Shown here piece by piece: positions 1-8,111 of a stretch of 64,000 nucleotides of DNA. This stretch comes from Anaerolineae bacterium. Its GTDB lineage: Bacteria > Chloroflexota > Anaerolineae > 4572-78 > J111. A program made the translations under genes and the position numbers. The first letter of the stretch is position 1, and each line of letters starts with the position of its first letter. The stretch covers positions 248,001 through 312,000 of the forward strand of contig JAJVIM010000020.1 in NCBI GenBank assembly GCA_022071955.1. Reading direction: 5' to 3'. The notes below the pieces were generated by a model. The model saw nothing but the letters and a program-made list of their open reading frames with translations. It was not told the DNA's origin and did not search any database.

Positions 1-454
1 GCAGTTCCGGCGAGACATTTCCTTGCCCATCGGTGCCGCTGCTAAAAACTCCCAGCCACGAATTTTGGTTGGGTTCAACGCTGCCAAACATATTTTTTTT
101 GGAGTTGGCCCGGTACACGCTTGGGAGGGCATACCGGTTAACGGAATCGGGGTGGTTGTACAGGTACGTGGCAAAATCGGCCAGTTGACCGGTGTCGGCC
201 TCTACCCGGGCCAAAACCTCGCTGATGTCACCGGCCAGGCTGGTAACCACCGACGTAAGATGGATTTCCTGTTCCTGGGTTAGCGTTTGGGTACTGTCAG
301 ACATCGCCAGCCCGGCGTTCTGCTGGTTTACATCAATGGCCAACTGGATGATGCTGCGGCTCTGGTAAATGCTCAGTAGCCCGGCGATGAACAACGGAAT
401 TAGCGAGGTCAGGAGCAGAACGATGACAAGTTTGGTGGCGATTCTGATCTTCAT
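1..454 (-). CDS. Membrane sensor protein, N-terminal part (runs off the left edge)
   Basis: The first 151 codons are visible and no stop is reached before the window edge. The ATG at 454 lies 12 bases after the stop of the lipoprotein gene upstream, so the two are probably co-transcribed. The protein begins KIRIATKLVIVLLL and has one hydrophobic segment at about residues 7-30. A polar, helical stretch follows with no enzyme motif. This is the usual start of a transmembrane sensor (histidine kinase, methyl-accepting protein or cyclase) with an extracytoplasmic sensing domain. The output domain lies outside the window, so the class cannot be decided. Confidence 0.75.
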   Translation of the reverse strand, partial: MKIRIATKLVIVLLLTSLIPLFIAGLLSIYQSRSIIQLAIDVNQQNAGLAMSDSTQTLTQEQEIHLTSVVTSLAGDISEVLARVEADTGQLADFATYLYNHPDSVNRYALPSVYRANSKKNMFGSVEPNQNSWLGVFSSGTDGQGNVSPEL

Positions 455-466
455 AGCGGCAAAACC

Positions 467-3184
467 TTAATTCTTGCTCCGCTGAAATGTTAGCAGGTAG
501 TTTACGTGATGGTTGCCCGGCAGCCCTAACCCGCTGATGGCGTCGCTGGGCGCACCATCGACGTATACTTTGTAGGTGCCTTTGTCCATTGGGCCGTACA
601 TCGGCGCGTTGGCGGCGTATTCCGGGTAGGGTTTGTCTTCGGTGATCATTGTGGCTTTGCCATCGCTCCAGGCCATAATCACCGGCTGGCCCAAAATCCG
701 TTTGCCCTGCTCATCGAGCACTTCCACAAATACGTTGTGCATCCCGCTGGACTCGGTGTCGTCCTGATAAATGGCGGAAACCAGCCGGAATACCGCTTGG
801 CCCTGCCCCCGGGTTAGTTTGATGCCCAAATCATCCAGACGCGGGTCCCATTTTGAATTGCTGCTGCCGCTACCGGTGGGTGTGGGCGCGGCCAGTGTTG
901 AGGTTGGTTGCACGGTGGGCACCGGCGTGGCCGGCGAGCCGCTGGTTTCTACGTTGCGTTGAAACGTAAGTTGATAACTAACGTGATGTTTGCCCGGCAA
1001 CCCCAACCCGCTGACCGTGTCGCTGGGTGCACCATCGACGTAAACTTTGTAGGTGCCATCTTCCATTGAGCCATATAACGGACTGTTGGCGGCAAATTCC
1101 GGAGCGGGTTTGTCCTCGGTGGTCATTTTGCTTTTGCCATCGGGCCAGGCCAGCGTGACCGGCTGGCCGAGAATCCGCTGGCCCTGCTCATCGAGCACTT
1201 CCACAAACACGTGGTGCAGTCCGCTCGCTTCCCATTCATTGAGGTATTTGGCCGAAACCAGCCTGAAAACAGGTTGATCCGGCTCTTTGCTGGCGCGGGT
1301 CAGTTTGATGTCCAAATCGCTCAGGCGCGGGTCCCACACCAGGGTAACCGGGGTGGGGGTAGCGGTGGCCGGCGCGGTAGTTGGCCACGGAGTGATGGTC
1401 GCCGTCGGTGAGGCGGCTGGCACGCTGGCCGCCGCCGCAATGACCTGCGGCTGGCTTTTATCGGGCAAAGCGGGCAGGGTTTTGCCCAGCGCGGCCACCT
1501 CGCGGCCGGTGTTGTCAAACAACGAGAGCCCCCACTCGCCGCCTTTTTCCGCCGCCGCCGAAAAACTGCTGCGGAACGGCGATTCGGGGTAAATGGTTAC
1601 CGGCCAGCGTGCCGCTTCTTTTTGATTTTGCCACAGCAGCAGCGTGCCGTTGATGGGTGAAGTGGTGGCCGCCGCCACCTGCACCGAGTTGGGCAGCACG
1701 CCCAAATTGAGCGCGGTATCGCGGTTGGCCACGCTAAAGCCGCCCATATCGCCCACGGCGTACCACTGTTCCTGCCAGGTTACCCACGCGCCCGGCTCCA
1801 GCGAAACTTCATCCCAAAACGTGGGAGCCAGCCCGCCCCACAGCTCAAAATAACCGCTTTTGTCGATGGTCCACAGGGCCGGGTCCAGATCGCCGGGGGC
1901 GAAAATTTTGGCCCCGCGCGCCAGTTGGTGCGGAAAAACGCGGGCCACGCCCAGCCGGGTCTGGTTGTTGTACGCGCCCATAAAATCGGCCTGGGCGGCC
2001 GGGGCGGCAAACACGCCCAAATATTTTTGCCACGCGCCGTAATTGGCCAGGTTGCGGCCATCAAAGGTGGGCCAGCTCATCAATTGATGTTCGGCGGGCA
2101 GGCGGGTATCGCCGGTAGAGTGAACGGTGACCTCGCCGGTGGGCAGGATAAAATGGACGCCGTCGCCCGGCTGTTTGGAGCCGAGATTGAACATGCCGTT
2201 GATCCAGAATTTATAGTCGATGGGCCGGTTGGTGGGGTTGAGCAGGCGCGGCGTCAGCGTAAAGTAGGCGTGGTCGGCATCCAGGGCGATGTTGATTTCT
2301 GAAACGAGGCCGGAATTTTCCTCGGTATCGGTCAGAGTCACGCTGGCGTCGGCGCTGTTTTGGTGCAGGGTGTACTCCCACGGCGAAGCTTCGCTCAGGC
2401 CGTGTTCGTCGGTGGGCAGCGCCCATTCCATACCGCCGGCGGCCAGCCACCAGCCGCGATTACCCCATGTGGTCGGTTTGATAACCGGGTTTTCGTAGAA
2501 CAGATTCTGGCCGCTGGCTTTATCGACCCAGCGGAAAATGCGGCCGCCCAGCTCCGGCAAAATGGTGAGCTGGGTGTAGCGGTTTTCCAAAATGATGGCT
2601 TTGTACGGCTGCGGCGCAACCGGCCCCACGGCATCAAAATTGAGGCGCGGGTAGGGGTAAACCGGGTCATCGGGTTGGGTGGCTACCATTGCCTGTTTGT
2701 AGCCGGCGGTGTTGAGCGTGAGCGTGGTTTCGCGCACGGTCGCCGGGCTGTCGGCCAGCAGAGATTCGTCCGAGGCGGCCAGCATGCTGGTGGTGGCGGT
2801 CGCCGCCGGCGGCGAGGCGGGCAGGGTGGCCAGCGGGCTGCCGGTATTCGGCGAAGGAGTGGGCGTCGGCAGCAGAGTAGATGTTGGCAGCAGCGGCGCG
2901 CCGGTGGCCGTCGGGATCGGGGTGGGGCTGGCGGTGACCGGGATGGGCGTTTGGGTGGGGGTGGCGGTTTCGGTGGGGGTGTTGGTGATGGTTGGCGTGG
3001 GGGTGCGGGTGGGGCTGGGCGTGGATGAGGGCAAAACAAAGGCAATCCGGGTGGGCGTGGGCGGGGCCGGGGTAAAGGTGGGCGTCGGGGTGGTGGGGAA
3101 GGGTTTATCGCTAACCACCACGGCGCAGCCGCTGGTGGCCAGCAGGATGATCAAAAAGATAACGGTGATCGGTTTGTTATTCAT
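467..3184 (-). CDS. PT-rich lipoprotein with DUF5107-like core and two C-terminal repeat domains
   Basis: 905 residues. A lipoprotein signal ends in the lipobox ATSGC (Cys20), so the protein is probably anchored outside the membrane. Residues about 29-115 are a Thr/Pro linker. Residues about 195-620 look like DUF5107, a galactose-mutarotase-like sugar-binding fold, with the segment LTILPELGGRIFRWVDK followed by LFYENPVIKP. Two near-copies of a roughly 128-residue domain follow, at about 616-745 and 778-905. Each begins WDPRL, contains HVFVEVLDEQG and ILGQPV, and ends LTFQR. The same domain ends the partial protein at 63320-64000. The gene lies 10 bases after the double glycosidase gene, which suggests a joint role with extracellular glycans. 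No catalytic residue could be assigned. Confidence 0.85.
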   Translation of the reverse strand: MNNKPITVIFLIILLATSGCAVVVSDKPFPTTPTPTFTPAPPTPTRIAFVLPSSTPSPTRTPTPTITNTPTETATPTQTPIPVTASPTPIPTATGAPLLPTSTLLPTPTPSPNTGSPLATLPASPPAATATTSMLAASDESLLADSPATVRETTLTLNTAGYKQAMVATQPDDPVYPYPRLNFDAVGPVAPQPYKAIILENRYTQLTILPELGGRIFRWVDKASGQNLFYENPVIKPTTWGNRGWWLAAGGMEWALPTDEHGLSEASPWEYTLHQNSADASVTLTDTEENSGLVSEINIALDADHAYFTLTPRLLNPTNRPIDYKFWINGMFNLGSKQPGDGVHFILPTGEVTVHSTGDTRLPAEHQLMSWPTFDGRNLANYGAWQKYLGVFAAPAAQADFMGAYNNQTRLGVARVFPHQLARGAKIFAPGDLDPALWTIDKSGYFELWGGLAPTFWDEVSLEPGAWVTWQEQWYAVGDMGGFSVANRDTALNLGVLPNSVQVAAATTSPINGTLLLWQNQKEAARWPVTIYPESPFRSSFSAAAEKGGEWGLSLFDNTGREVAALGKTLPALPDKSQPQVIAAAASVPAASPTATITPWPTTAPATATPTPVTLVWDPRLSDLDIKLTRASKEPDQPVFRLVSAKYLNEWEASGLHHVFVEVLDEQGQRILGQPVTLAWPDGKSKMTTEDKPAPEFAANSPLYGSMEDGTYKVYVDGAPSDTVSGLGLPGKHHVSYQLTFQRNVETSGSPATPVPTVQPTSTLAAPTPTGSGSSNSKWDPRLDDLGIKLTRGQGQAVFRLVSAIYQDDTESSGMHNVFVEVLDEQGKRILGQPVIMAWSDGKATMITEDKPYPEYAANAPMYGPMDKGTYKVYVDGAPSDAISGLGLPGNHHVNYLLTFQRSKN

Positions 3185-3194
3185 AGTACGTACC

Positions 3195-6065
3195 CTAACT
3201 CTTGCCTGTCAGCGTAAAGGTTGCGTTCAAATCATAGCCGGCCGCGCCGCGAGCACGGACACCCTGGCCGCTGCCGCCGGCAATTTTAATCACGTACATA
3301 TCGGCCGGGCGCTGGATGGGCAGAGTGGCGTTGTAGCCTTTGCCCGGCTCGGTGATGAGCAGCGTCCAGCCGCCGGTCCATTCCACGCGCACCTGCTGGC
3401 CGGCCATCTGGCGACCGTATTCATCCAAAATATTCAGCCGCAGGCGCGGGTACGGCGTGGCCGAACTTTTCCAACTGGCGGCGGTAACCTGCCAGCCAGG
3501 GCCATCGCCCGGCACATCGATGATTTCGGCCTGCAATTTGTCCAGCGGGAAATCGGCGGTTTCGGGGTCAAACTGCCGGGTGATTGGCTCGGCGGGTTGG
3601 TCCGGTTCAACCAGCGATTTGTAGCCCCAGTTGCGTGTAGCCCAGCGGCGGGTGTCGGCTTTGAGGGCATCCACCACGGGCAGGGTGCTGCCATCGACCT
3701 TGTACCAGGCCGCTTCTTCCCAGGCCCCGTCCCAGTGGCCGCCGGCGGCGTTGGCCATGATCCACGGCGCGTAGGCAAAGTAGTAGGCCGGCGCGTCATC
3801 GAGCATGTAGTGGTAGGCGCGCAGGGTCAGCTCTGTCAGGTCGTCCTGGGTGACGGGTGGGTAGCGCGGGTCCTGCGCGTCGCCAACCAGCGGCCCGCCC
3901 TCGGTGGTGATGATGGGGATGTAAAAACCGAACTCGTCAAAGAAGATATTCGCGTAGGCATCAAACTTACGAAAGCCGTTGGAGTCGGCGTCGATGGTGT
4001 CGCCAACGTAGTAGCCGCCGGGCAGTTTGGCGTTGAGCCGGGCGTTGTTGATGGCCTGCACCTGCGCCGGCGACAGGCCGCGCCGGGCAATTTCGGCGTC
4101 GGTCAGGCGCACGTCAAACAGGTTAACCTGATCGGTGGGGTAATCAAAGGGATGGTTGAGAAAATAGTTGTGCAGTGGTAGCCAGGCGTGTTGCAGCAGG
4201 TCGGTGCGGCCGGTGGCGGCCAGTTTGCGCAGAAAATCGCGTAGAAATTGCATATCGTCAACGGTGCCGCCGGTGGCCAGCGTTGGCAGGCCGGGGTAGC
4301 CGCCGGCGTTGTGAATGGCTTCGGCGGCGGGCAGCCACAGTTCCAAAATACGGTCCACGCTGATGGCTTCGCCATCGCGCCAGCCGCCGGGGAAGCCGGC
4401 AATGTTCGGCTCGTTGTACAGCTCAAAATAGTGGACGCCCAGCGGCGCGGCGGCTTCAACCAGCCCGGTCAGATGCTGGTAGGGATCGTTATAGGGCTTG
4501 TAAACGCGGATGATCGGCTCGATGTCGTTGGCGATGAGCTGCTCAACCAGATATTGGTGCTCTATTTTGGGCACGTCGCCCTGCATAATTTTGACCCACT
4601 TGATGTTCATTTCGCGCAATTCATCGATGAAAAAATCGACCATGCCGGCGGGCTGGCCCAAAATGGTGGGCGCGTAATGAGCGCCGCGGCCGTTGTCGTT
4701 AACCGGGCGGGGGTAATCGGCCAGCCGGCCCAGTGCGGAGAGGGCGCTGATGGTTTCGGTTTGGGTGGAGAGCGAGGCGAACGGTTTGCCGGTGGCTGCG
4801 GCGGGCGGCTGCTGGCTGCCGGCCAAATCCCAACGCGCCTGCCCTTTGCGCGGATGGTTTTTGAGGGCGTCAACCACGGGCAGGTGGTTGCCTTTGCGGT
4901 CTTTGTACCAGGTGTTGCTTTCCCACACGGTGCCGCCGCCAAAATCGAGCGCTTTGATGCCGATGAGCCAGGTGCAGTTGGCCAGATACCACTCCGGCGC
5001 TTCGTTGAGCATGTATTCGTAGTAGGCCAGCGTCCATTCCATTTGCAGTTGCTCATCCACGCAGGGGTAGCGTGGGTCCTCGCACGAGCCGACGGTGGCC
5101 CCGCCTTCGGTGCTGATGAGCGGGATTTTAAAGCCAAAAATTTCTTCAAACTGATTTTGGTAGCCAATGAACTGCAAAAAGCCGGTCACGTCCAGCCGGG
5201 GGTCGTTGCCCAAAAAGTAGCCGGAGTCTTCAAACTGCTGTTTGCGGGCCTGGTTGATGGCGTAAACCTGGTGCTCGTTCAGCCCAAATTTGGCAATTTC
5301 CGCCGGGGTGAGCGGCCGGCCGGTCTGGTTGACATCGTCGGTGGGGTAATCCGGCGGGTGGTTGATGGCGTAATTGTGCACCGCGCCCCAACTGGCAAAC
5401 AGAATGTCGGTGTCGCCGTTGGCTTTGATGGCGTGCAGAAAACGCTGAAAAAAGCTGTCGCGCCAGTCCATTGAGCGGGTATTTTTGCCCACCGGAAAAA
5501 TGGACGGCAGCGAGGGAAAGCCGCCGCGGGCAATAACCTCGCGGGCGGCGGGCGCCCACACCGCGGCCAGATGTTCGGGGTTGGGGTCGTCCTTTTTGCA
5601 CCAGCCGCCGTCAATGCCGGGGATGTCCGGCTCGTTGTACAATTCAAAATAAACCAGCCCCATTGGCCGGTAATGCTCAACCATTTTGCCCAGCGCGCCC
5701 AGATCGATGGCGTCGTTGCACTGCATATAAATGCGGGCGATGGGCATAATATCGTTGGCGACAAGCTGCTGCACCAGATAATCGTGCTGGCGGCCGCTGA
5801 CGCCATCGTTCATAAATTTAACCCACTTGATGCCCATCGCCTTGATTTCGTTAACAAAATAGTCGGTCACTTCCGGCTCTTCGCCGTAGGGGGTGGTGCT
5901 CCAGTGGATGCCCATGCCGTTGTCGTTTTTGGGCCGGGGAAAAGCCGAAAGCGGCAGCGGGCCGGTCAATCGCCCCTGCTGAAAGGCGGGGCTGACTTCC
6001 TGCGCTGCGGCGGCGGGCGTGAGGCTGATGATTAAAATGAGAGCGAAGAGTAGTTTTTTGAGCAT
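3195..6065 (-). CDS. Secreted protein with two tandem clan GH-A-like glycosidase domains
   Basis: 956 residues. A classical signal peptide (MLKKLLFALILIISLTPAAA) indicates export. Two (beta/alpha)8-type glycosidase-like domains follow at about 40-410 and 445-800. Each carries the clan GH-A acid/base signature ELYNEP (Glu145 and Glu552) and a strand-7-like STEGG or TTEGG nucleophile signature (Glu320 and Glu722). The two domains resemble each other along their length (NDNG near the start, AHW-like segments, LHNY, PTD), so one arose by duplication. A small beta domain ends the protein (about 850-956). A single related domain occurs at 22052-23272 inside the flagellar operon. The substrate is unknown, and GH5 or GH39-type families are the nearest guess. 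Confidence 0.85.
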   Translation of the reverse strand: MLKKLLFALILIISLTPAAAAQEVSPAFQQGRLTGPLPLSAFPRPKNDNGMGIHWSTTPYGEEPEVTDYFVNEIKAMGIKWVKFMNDGVSGRQHDYLVQQLVANDIMPIARIYMQCNDAIDLGALGKMVEHYRPMGLVYFELYNEPDIPGIDGGWCKKDDPNPEHLAAVWAPAAREVIARGGFPSLPSIFPVGKNTRSMDWRDSFFQRFLHAIKANGDTDILFASWGAVHNYAINHPPDYPTDDVNQTGRPLTPAEIAKFGLNEHQVYAINQARKQQFEDSGYFLGNDPRLDVTGFLQFIGYQNQFEEIFGFKIPLISTEGGATVGSCEDPRYPCVDEQLQMEWTLAYYEYMLNEAPEWYLANCTWLIGIKALDFGGGTVWESNTWYKDRKGNHLPVVDALKNHPRKGQARWDLAGSQQPPAAATGKPFASLSTQTETISALSALGRLADYPRPVNDNGRGAHYAPTILGQPAGMVDFFIDELREMNIKWVKIMQGDVPKIEHQYLVEQLIANDIEPIIRVYKPYNDPYQHLTGLVEAAAPLGVHYFELYNEPNIAGFPGGWRDGEAISVDRILELWLPAAEAIHNAGGYPGLPTLATGGTVDDMQFLRDFLRKLAATGRTDLLQHAWLPLHNYFLNHPFDYPTDQVNLFDVRLTDAEIARRGLSPAQVQAINNARLNAKLPGGYYVGDTIDADSNGFRKFDAYANIFFDEFGFYIPIITTEGGPLVGDAQDPRYPPVTQDDLTELTLRAYHYMLDDAPAYYFAYAPWIMANAAGGHWDGAWEEAAWYKVDGSTLPVVDALKADTRRWATRNWGYKSLVEPDQPAEPITRQFDPETADFPLDKLQAEIIDVPGDGPGWQVTAASWKSSATPYPRLRLNILDEYGRQMAGQQVRVEWTGGWTLLITEPGKGYNATLPIQRPADMYVIKIAGGSGQGVRARGAAGYDLNATFTLTGKS

Positions 6066-6076
6066 TTATTCAAATT

Positions 6077-6133
6077 CGTAATGCGTAATGCGTAAAAATA
6101 TCACAAATTACGCATTACGTATTACGCATTACG
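6077..6133. repeat. Imperfect inverted repeat of CGTAATG units
   Basis: The 71-base gap between the FlhB-like gene and the double glycosidase gene is mostly an inverted repeat. The left arm, 6077-6095, is made of CGTAATG units. The right arm, 6108-6126, pairs with it at 18 of 19 positions, and a further ATTACGCATTACG unit follows to 6133. It could fold as a hairpin between the two genes. Similar ATTACGNATT strings recur near 39195, 57510 and 57662. No T-tract makes it a clear terminator. Confidence 0.7.
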
Positions 6134-6136
6134 TTT

Positions 6137-6433
6137 TCACAAATTTTTCCCTTTTATCCGGTACACAAAGGCCAGCACTTCGGCCACCACGGCGTACAGC
6201 TCGGGCGGGATCATCTGCCCCACATCGAGCTGGGCCAGCAGTTCCACCATATCCGGGTCTTTGCGGATGGGCACGCCGTGCTCTTTGGCCAGTTCGATGA
6301 TCTTCTCGGCGATGGCACCCTGGCCGTTGGCGCTCACTTTGGGCGCGGCCATATTAGCCGAGTCGTAGCTGATAGCGACCGCGCGGTTGCGAGCAGGTTT
6401 GCGCTGGCTGCGAAGGGAGCGATACTGCGCCAT
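6137..6433 (-). CDS. FlhB C-terminal-domain paralogue (FlhX/YlqH type)
   Basis: 98 residues, matching only the cytoplasmic C-terminal domain of FlhB. The segment ending PPELYAVVAEVLAFVYR is nearly the same as the end of the FlhB encoded at 33810-34871 (PTELYQAVAEVLAFVYR). The NPTH autocleavage motif of FlhB is replaced by ISYDSAN, so it should not self-cleave. It has no membrane segment. Similar stand-alone proteins (YlqH in Bacillus, FlhX in other genera) can partly replace the FlhB tail in the type III export switch. It starts 2 bases after the FliK-like gene, as in the ylqG-ylqH pair, and is at the end of the minus-strand flagellar operon. Confidence 0.88.
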   Translation of the reverse strand: MAQYRSLRSQRKPARNRAVAISYDSANMAAPKVSANGQGAIAEKIIELAKEHGVPIRKDPDMVELLAQLDVGQMIPPELYAVVAEVLAFVYRIKGKNL

Positions 6434-6435
6434 TA

Positions 6436-8046
6436 TCAGGCCGTGATGTTGAGCTGCGGCAGCGGCACTTCAACGCTGTCAGCCGGGGCGGCTGCCTCAA
6501 AAATCGATTTGTCGCGGGGCGAGAGCCGGTCGGCGGTCAGCGAGTCAACGTGGTAGCCGAGCTTGCGCAGGCTGCGAAACAGATCGGGCAGGCCGGCTTC
6601 AACCAGCCGGTGAGTTTGGGTGCGGCCGCTGACAATTTTGCCGTTGAGATGGCGTTCAAACACGTTGAGGTTAACGGCAATTTCGCCCAACTCGGGCAGA
6701 TCGAGCAGCAGCGCCAGCCGCAGGTTGCGGGGGTCGATGGCCGGGGTGGAGTTGTTGCGCCGAAACACGCGCAGGTGCGCCGTGCGCGGCCCGTCAACAG
6801 TTTGCAGAGGGATGGGAAACAAAAAATAGGATTCGTTGATGGGGTTGGCCGGACTGCTGAGATTAGATATGTGGATGGCCCCCAAATCTTTGGCCACCGC
6901 CTGTAACTGCTCCGAAAGCTGGCGCAGCGTGTGAGCGGTGGCTTGGTCAAGGTTGGGTGTGGCCAGAGTTTGCTGAATGACGGCGGCCAGCCGCTGAAGC
7001 GGCGCAGCGTTTTCCGGCAGGGCCGGTTGGGCGGCTGCCGGGTGCGGCGTTGGGCCGGCCGGCGAGTCGGTTGGCCGGGCCGGTGCGGTGGCATCCGGCG
7101 CGGGCTGCGGGCCGGTGGCGACATTTTGAGCCGGAACAGGGGAAGCGCCTCTCTCGCTTCCCCCGTTCACAACAAATTGAGTTGCTGGACGGGGTGCAAG
7201 TTGGGATTCTGGTGGTGTACCCAGTTGGGTGATGACTTCTGCCAACCGGGCAGCAATTTGCTCGGACGGCATCTTCTCGGAGATGGACCAGCTAGATAAG
7301 TGCGATAGGGTGGCGGTGATGGTGGTGAGCAGGTTGGCAAGCTGTGGTGAGTTGGCAGCAGGTTGTTGTGATGCGCTGGATGTGGTCAGGGTGTGGGTGA
7401 GGGCGGTTTGAAGAGTTTGCAGGGTCTGTTGCAGGGTGGTTAAGCGTTGGGCGATGGGTAGCGAGTTGTCAAGGAGATGGCGGGCCAAGGCGATGGATTC
7501 GGAGTTGATGGGAAGTTGATGGCTGTGCAAATAAACAACTGCTTCAAGAGTTGCCGCTTTGTCTCCGCTTGCGGCGGGGAGAGAGGTCAAAGCGGGCAAT
7601 TGCTGCCAGATGGTTCGTACCTCGGAAATGGCATTGGGGTTGAGGCTGTGGCTGTGAGCGAAAAGGGCTTTGGCAATGGTCTGGTTGGTGGCGTCGGGTT
7701 CGAGTCCAAATGAGGTGAGCAGGGTTTCCAGGTTGGTGGGAAGCAGAGCGGGTGCGGTTCCGGGTTCGGCGGGAGGTGGAGATTGTTGAACAATTTGCAG
7801 CGAGACTTTTTCTGGACTGGTCTGGGTGACTTGCAGGATGACGCGTTGTTGGGGTTGAAGCGGGACATCGGTTTGAACCATCACGGCTTTGCCGTTAAAG
7901 TTGAGCAAAGCCATTTCATTTTCTACGCGCTGCACAGTGGCGCGCAGCAAATGGCCTTGGGCAAGCTGAACCAGTTCGGTATCGGCGGTTTGGGGGATGT
8001 GTATTAAGTTGGTTGCAAGTAAAGCGCCGGACACCGAGTTGTTCAT
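6436..8046 (-). CDS. FliK-like hook-length/export-switch protein, second copy
   Basis: 536 residues from the ATG at 8046, which has AAGGCAGC before it. A longer in-frame start at 8106 would run through a strong hairpin and is unlikely. The N-terminal 110 residues form a beta-rich region (LLRATVQRVENEMALLNFNG), then comes a long Pro/Ala/Gln-rich linker. The C-terminal 130 residues resemble the FliK hook-length domain (LGEIAVNLNVFERHLNGKIV, then FRSLRKLGYHVDSL). The canonical FliK is at 10275-11729, so this is a divergent second member, comparable to YlqG. It is paired with the FlhB C-domain paralogue, which suggests a dedicated export-switch module. It probably acts in the cytoplasm at the export gate. 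Confidence 0.75.
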   Translation of the reverse strand: MNNSVSGALLATNLIHIPQTADTELVQLAQGHLLRATVQRVENEMALLNFNGKAVMVQTDVPLQPQQRVILQVTQTSPEKVSLQIVQQSPPPAEPGTAPALLPTNLETLLTSFGLEPDATNQTIAKALFAHSHSLNPNAISEVRTIWQQLPALTSLPAASGDKAATLEAVVYLHSHQLPINSESIALARHLLDNSLPIAQRLTTLQQTLQTLQTALTHTLTTSSASQQPAANSPQLANLLTTITATLSHLSSWSISEKMPSEQIAARLAEVITQLGTPPESQLAPRPATQFVVNGGSERGASPVPAQNVATGPQPAPDATAPARPTDSPAGPTPHPAAAQPALPENAAPLQRLAAVIQQTLATPNLDQATAHTLRQLSEQLQAVAKDLGAIHISNLSSPANPINESYFLFPIPLQTVDGPRTAHLRVFRRNNSTPAIDPRNLRLALLLDLPELGEIAVNLNVFERHLNGKIVSGRTQTHRLVEAGLPDLFRSLRKLGYHVDSLTADRLSPRDKSIFEAAAPADSVEVPLPQLNITA

Positions 8047-8064
8047 TGCTGCCTTTTTTAAGAG

Positions 8065-8095
8065 ACACGGGCGCAGTTTATGGCTGCGCCCGTGT
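8065..8095 (-). other. Perfect 12-bp inverted repeat between flgE and the FliK-like gene
   Basis: Arms at 8065-8076 (ACACGGGCGCAG) and 8084-8095 (CTGCGCCCGTGT) are perfect complements with a 7-base loop. It follows the flgE stop and lies just before the FliK-like start. On the transcribed strand it is followed by CTCTTAAAAAA and not by a U-run, so it is a poor Rho-independent terminator. It may act as an mRNA stability or processing element between the hook gene and its downstream neighbours. Confidence 0.75.
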
Positions 8096-8111
8096 GCGCT
8101 TACCAATTAGT

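Noticed and set aside
2709-4181. Plus-strand open frame of 490 codons over the lipoprotein and double-glycosidase genes
   Set aside because: It spans two well-supported minus-strand genes and their gap. The translation is Gly/Val-rich low complexity, mirroring Pro/Thr linkers, with no domain.
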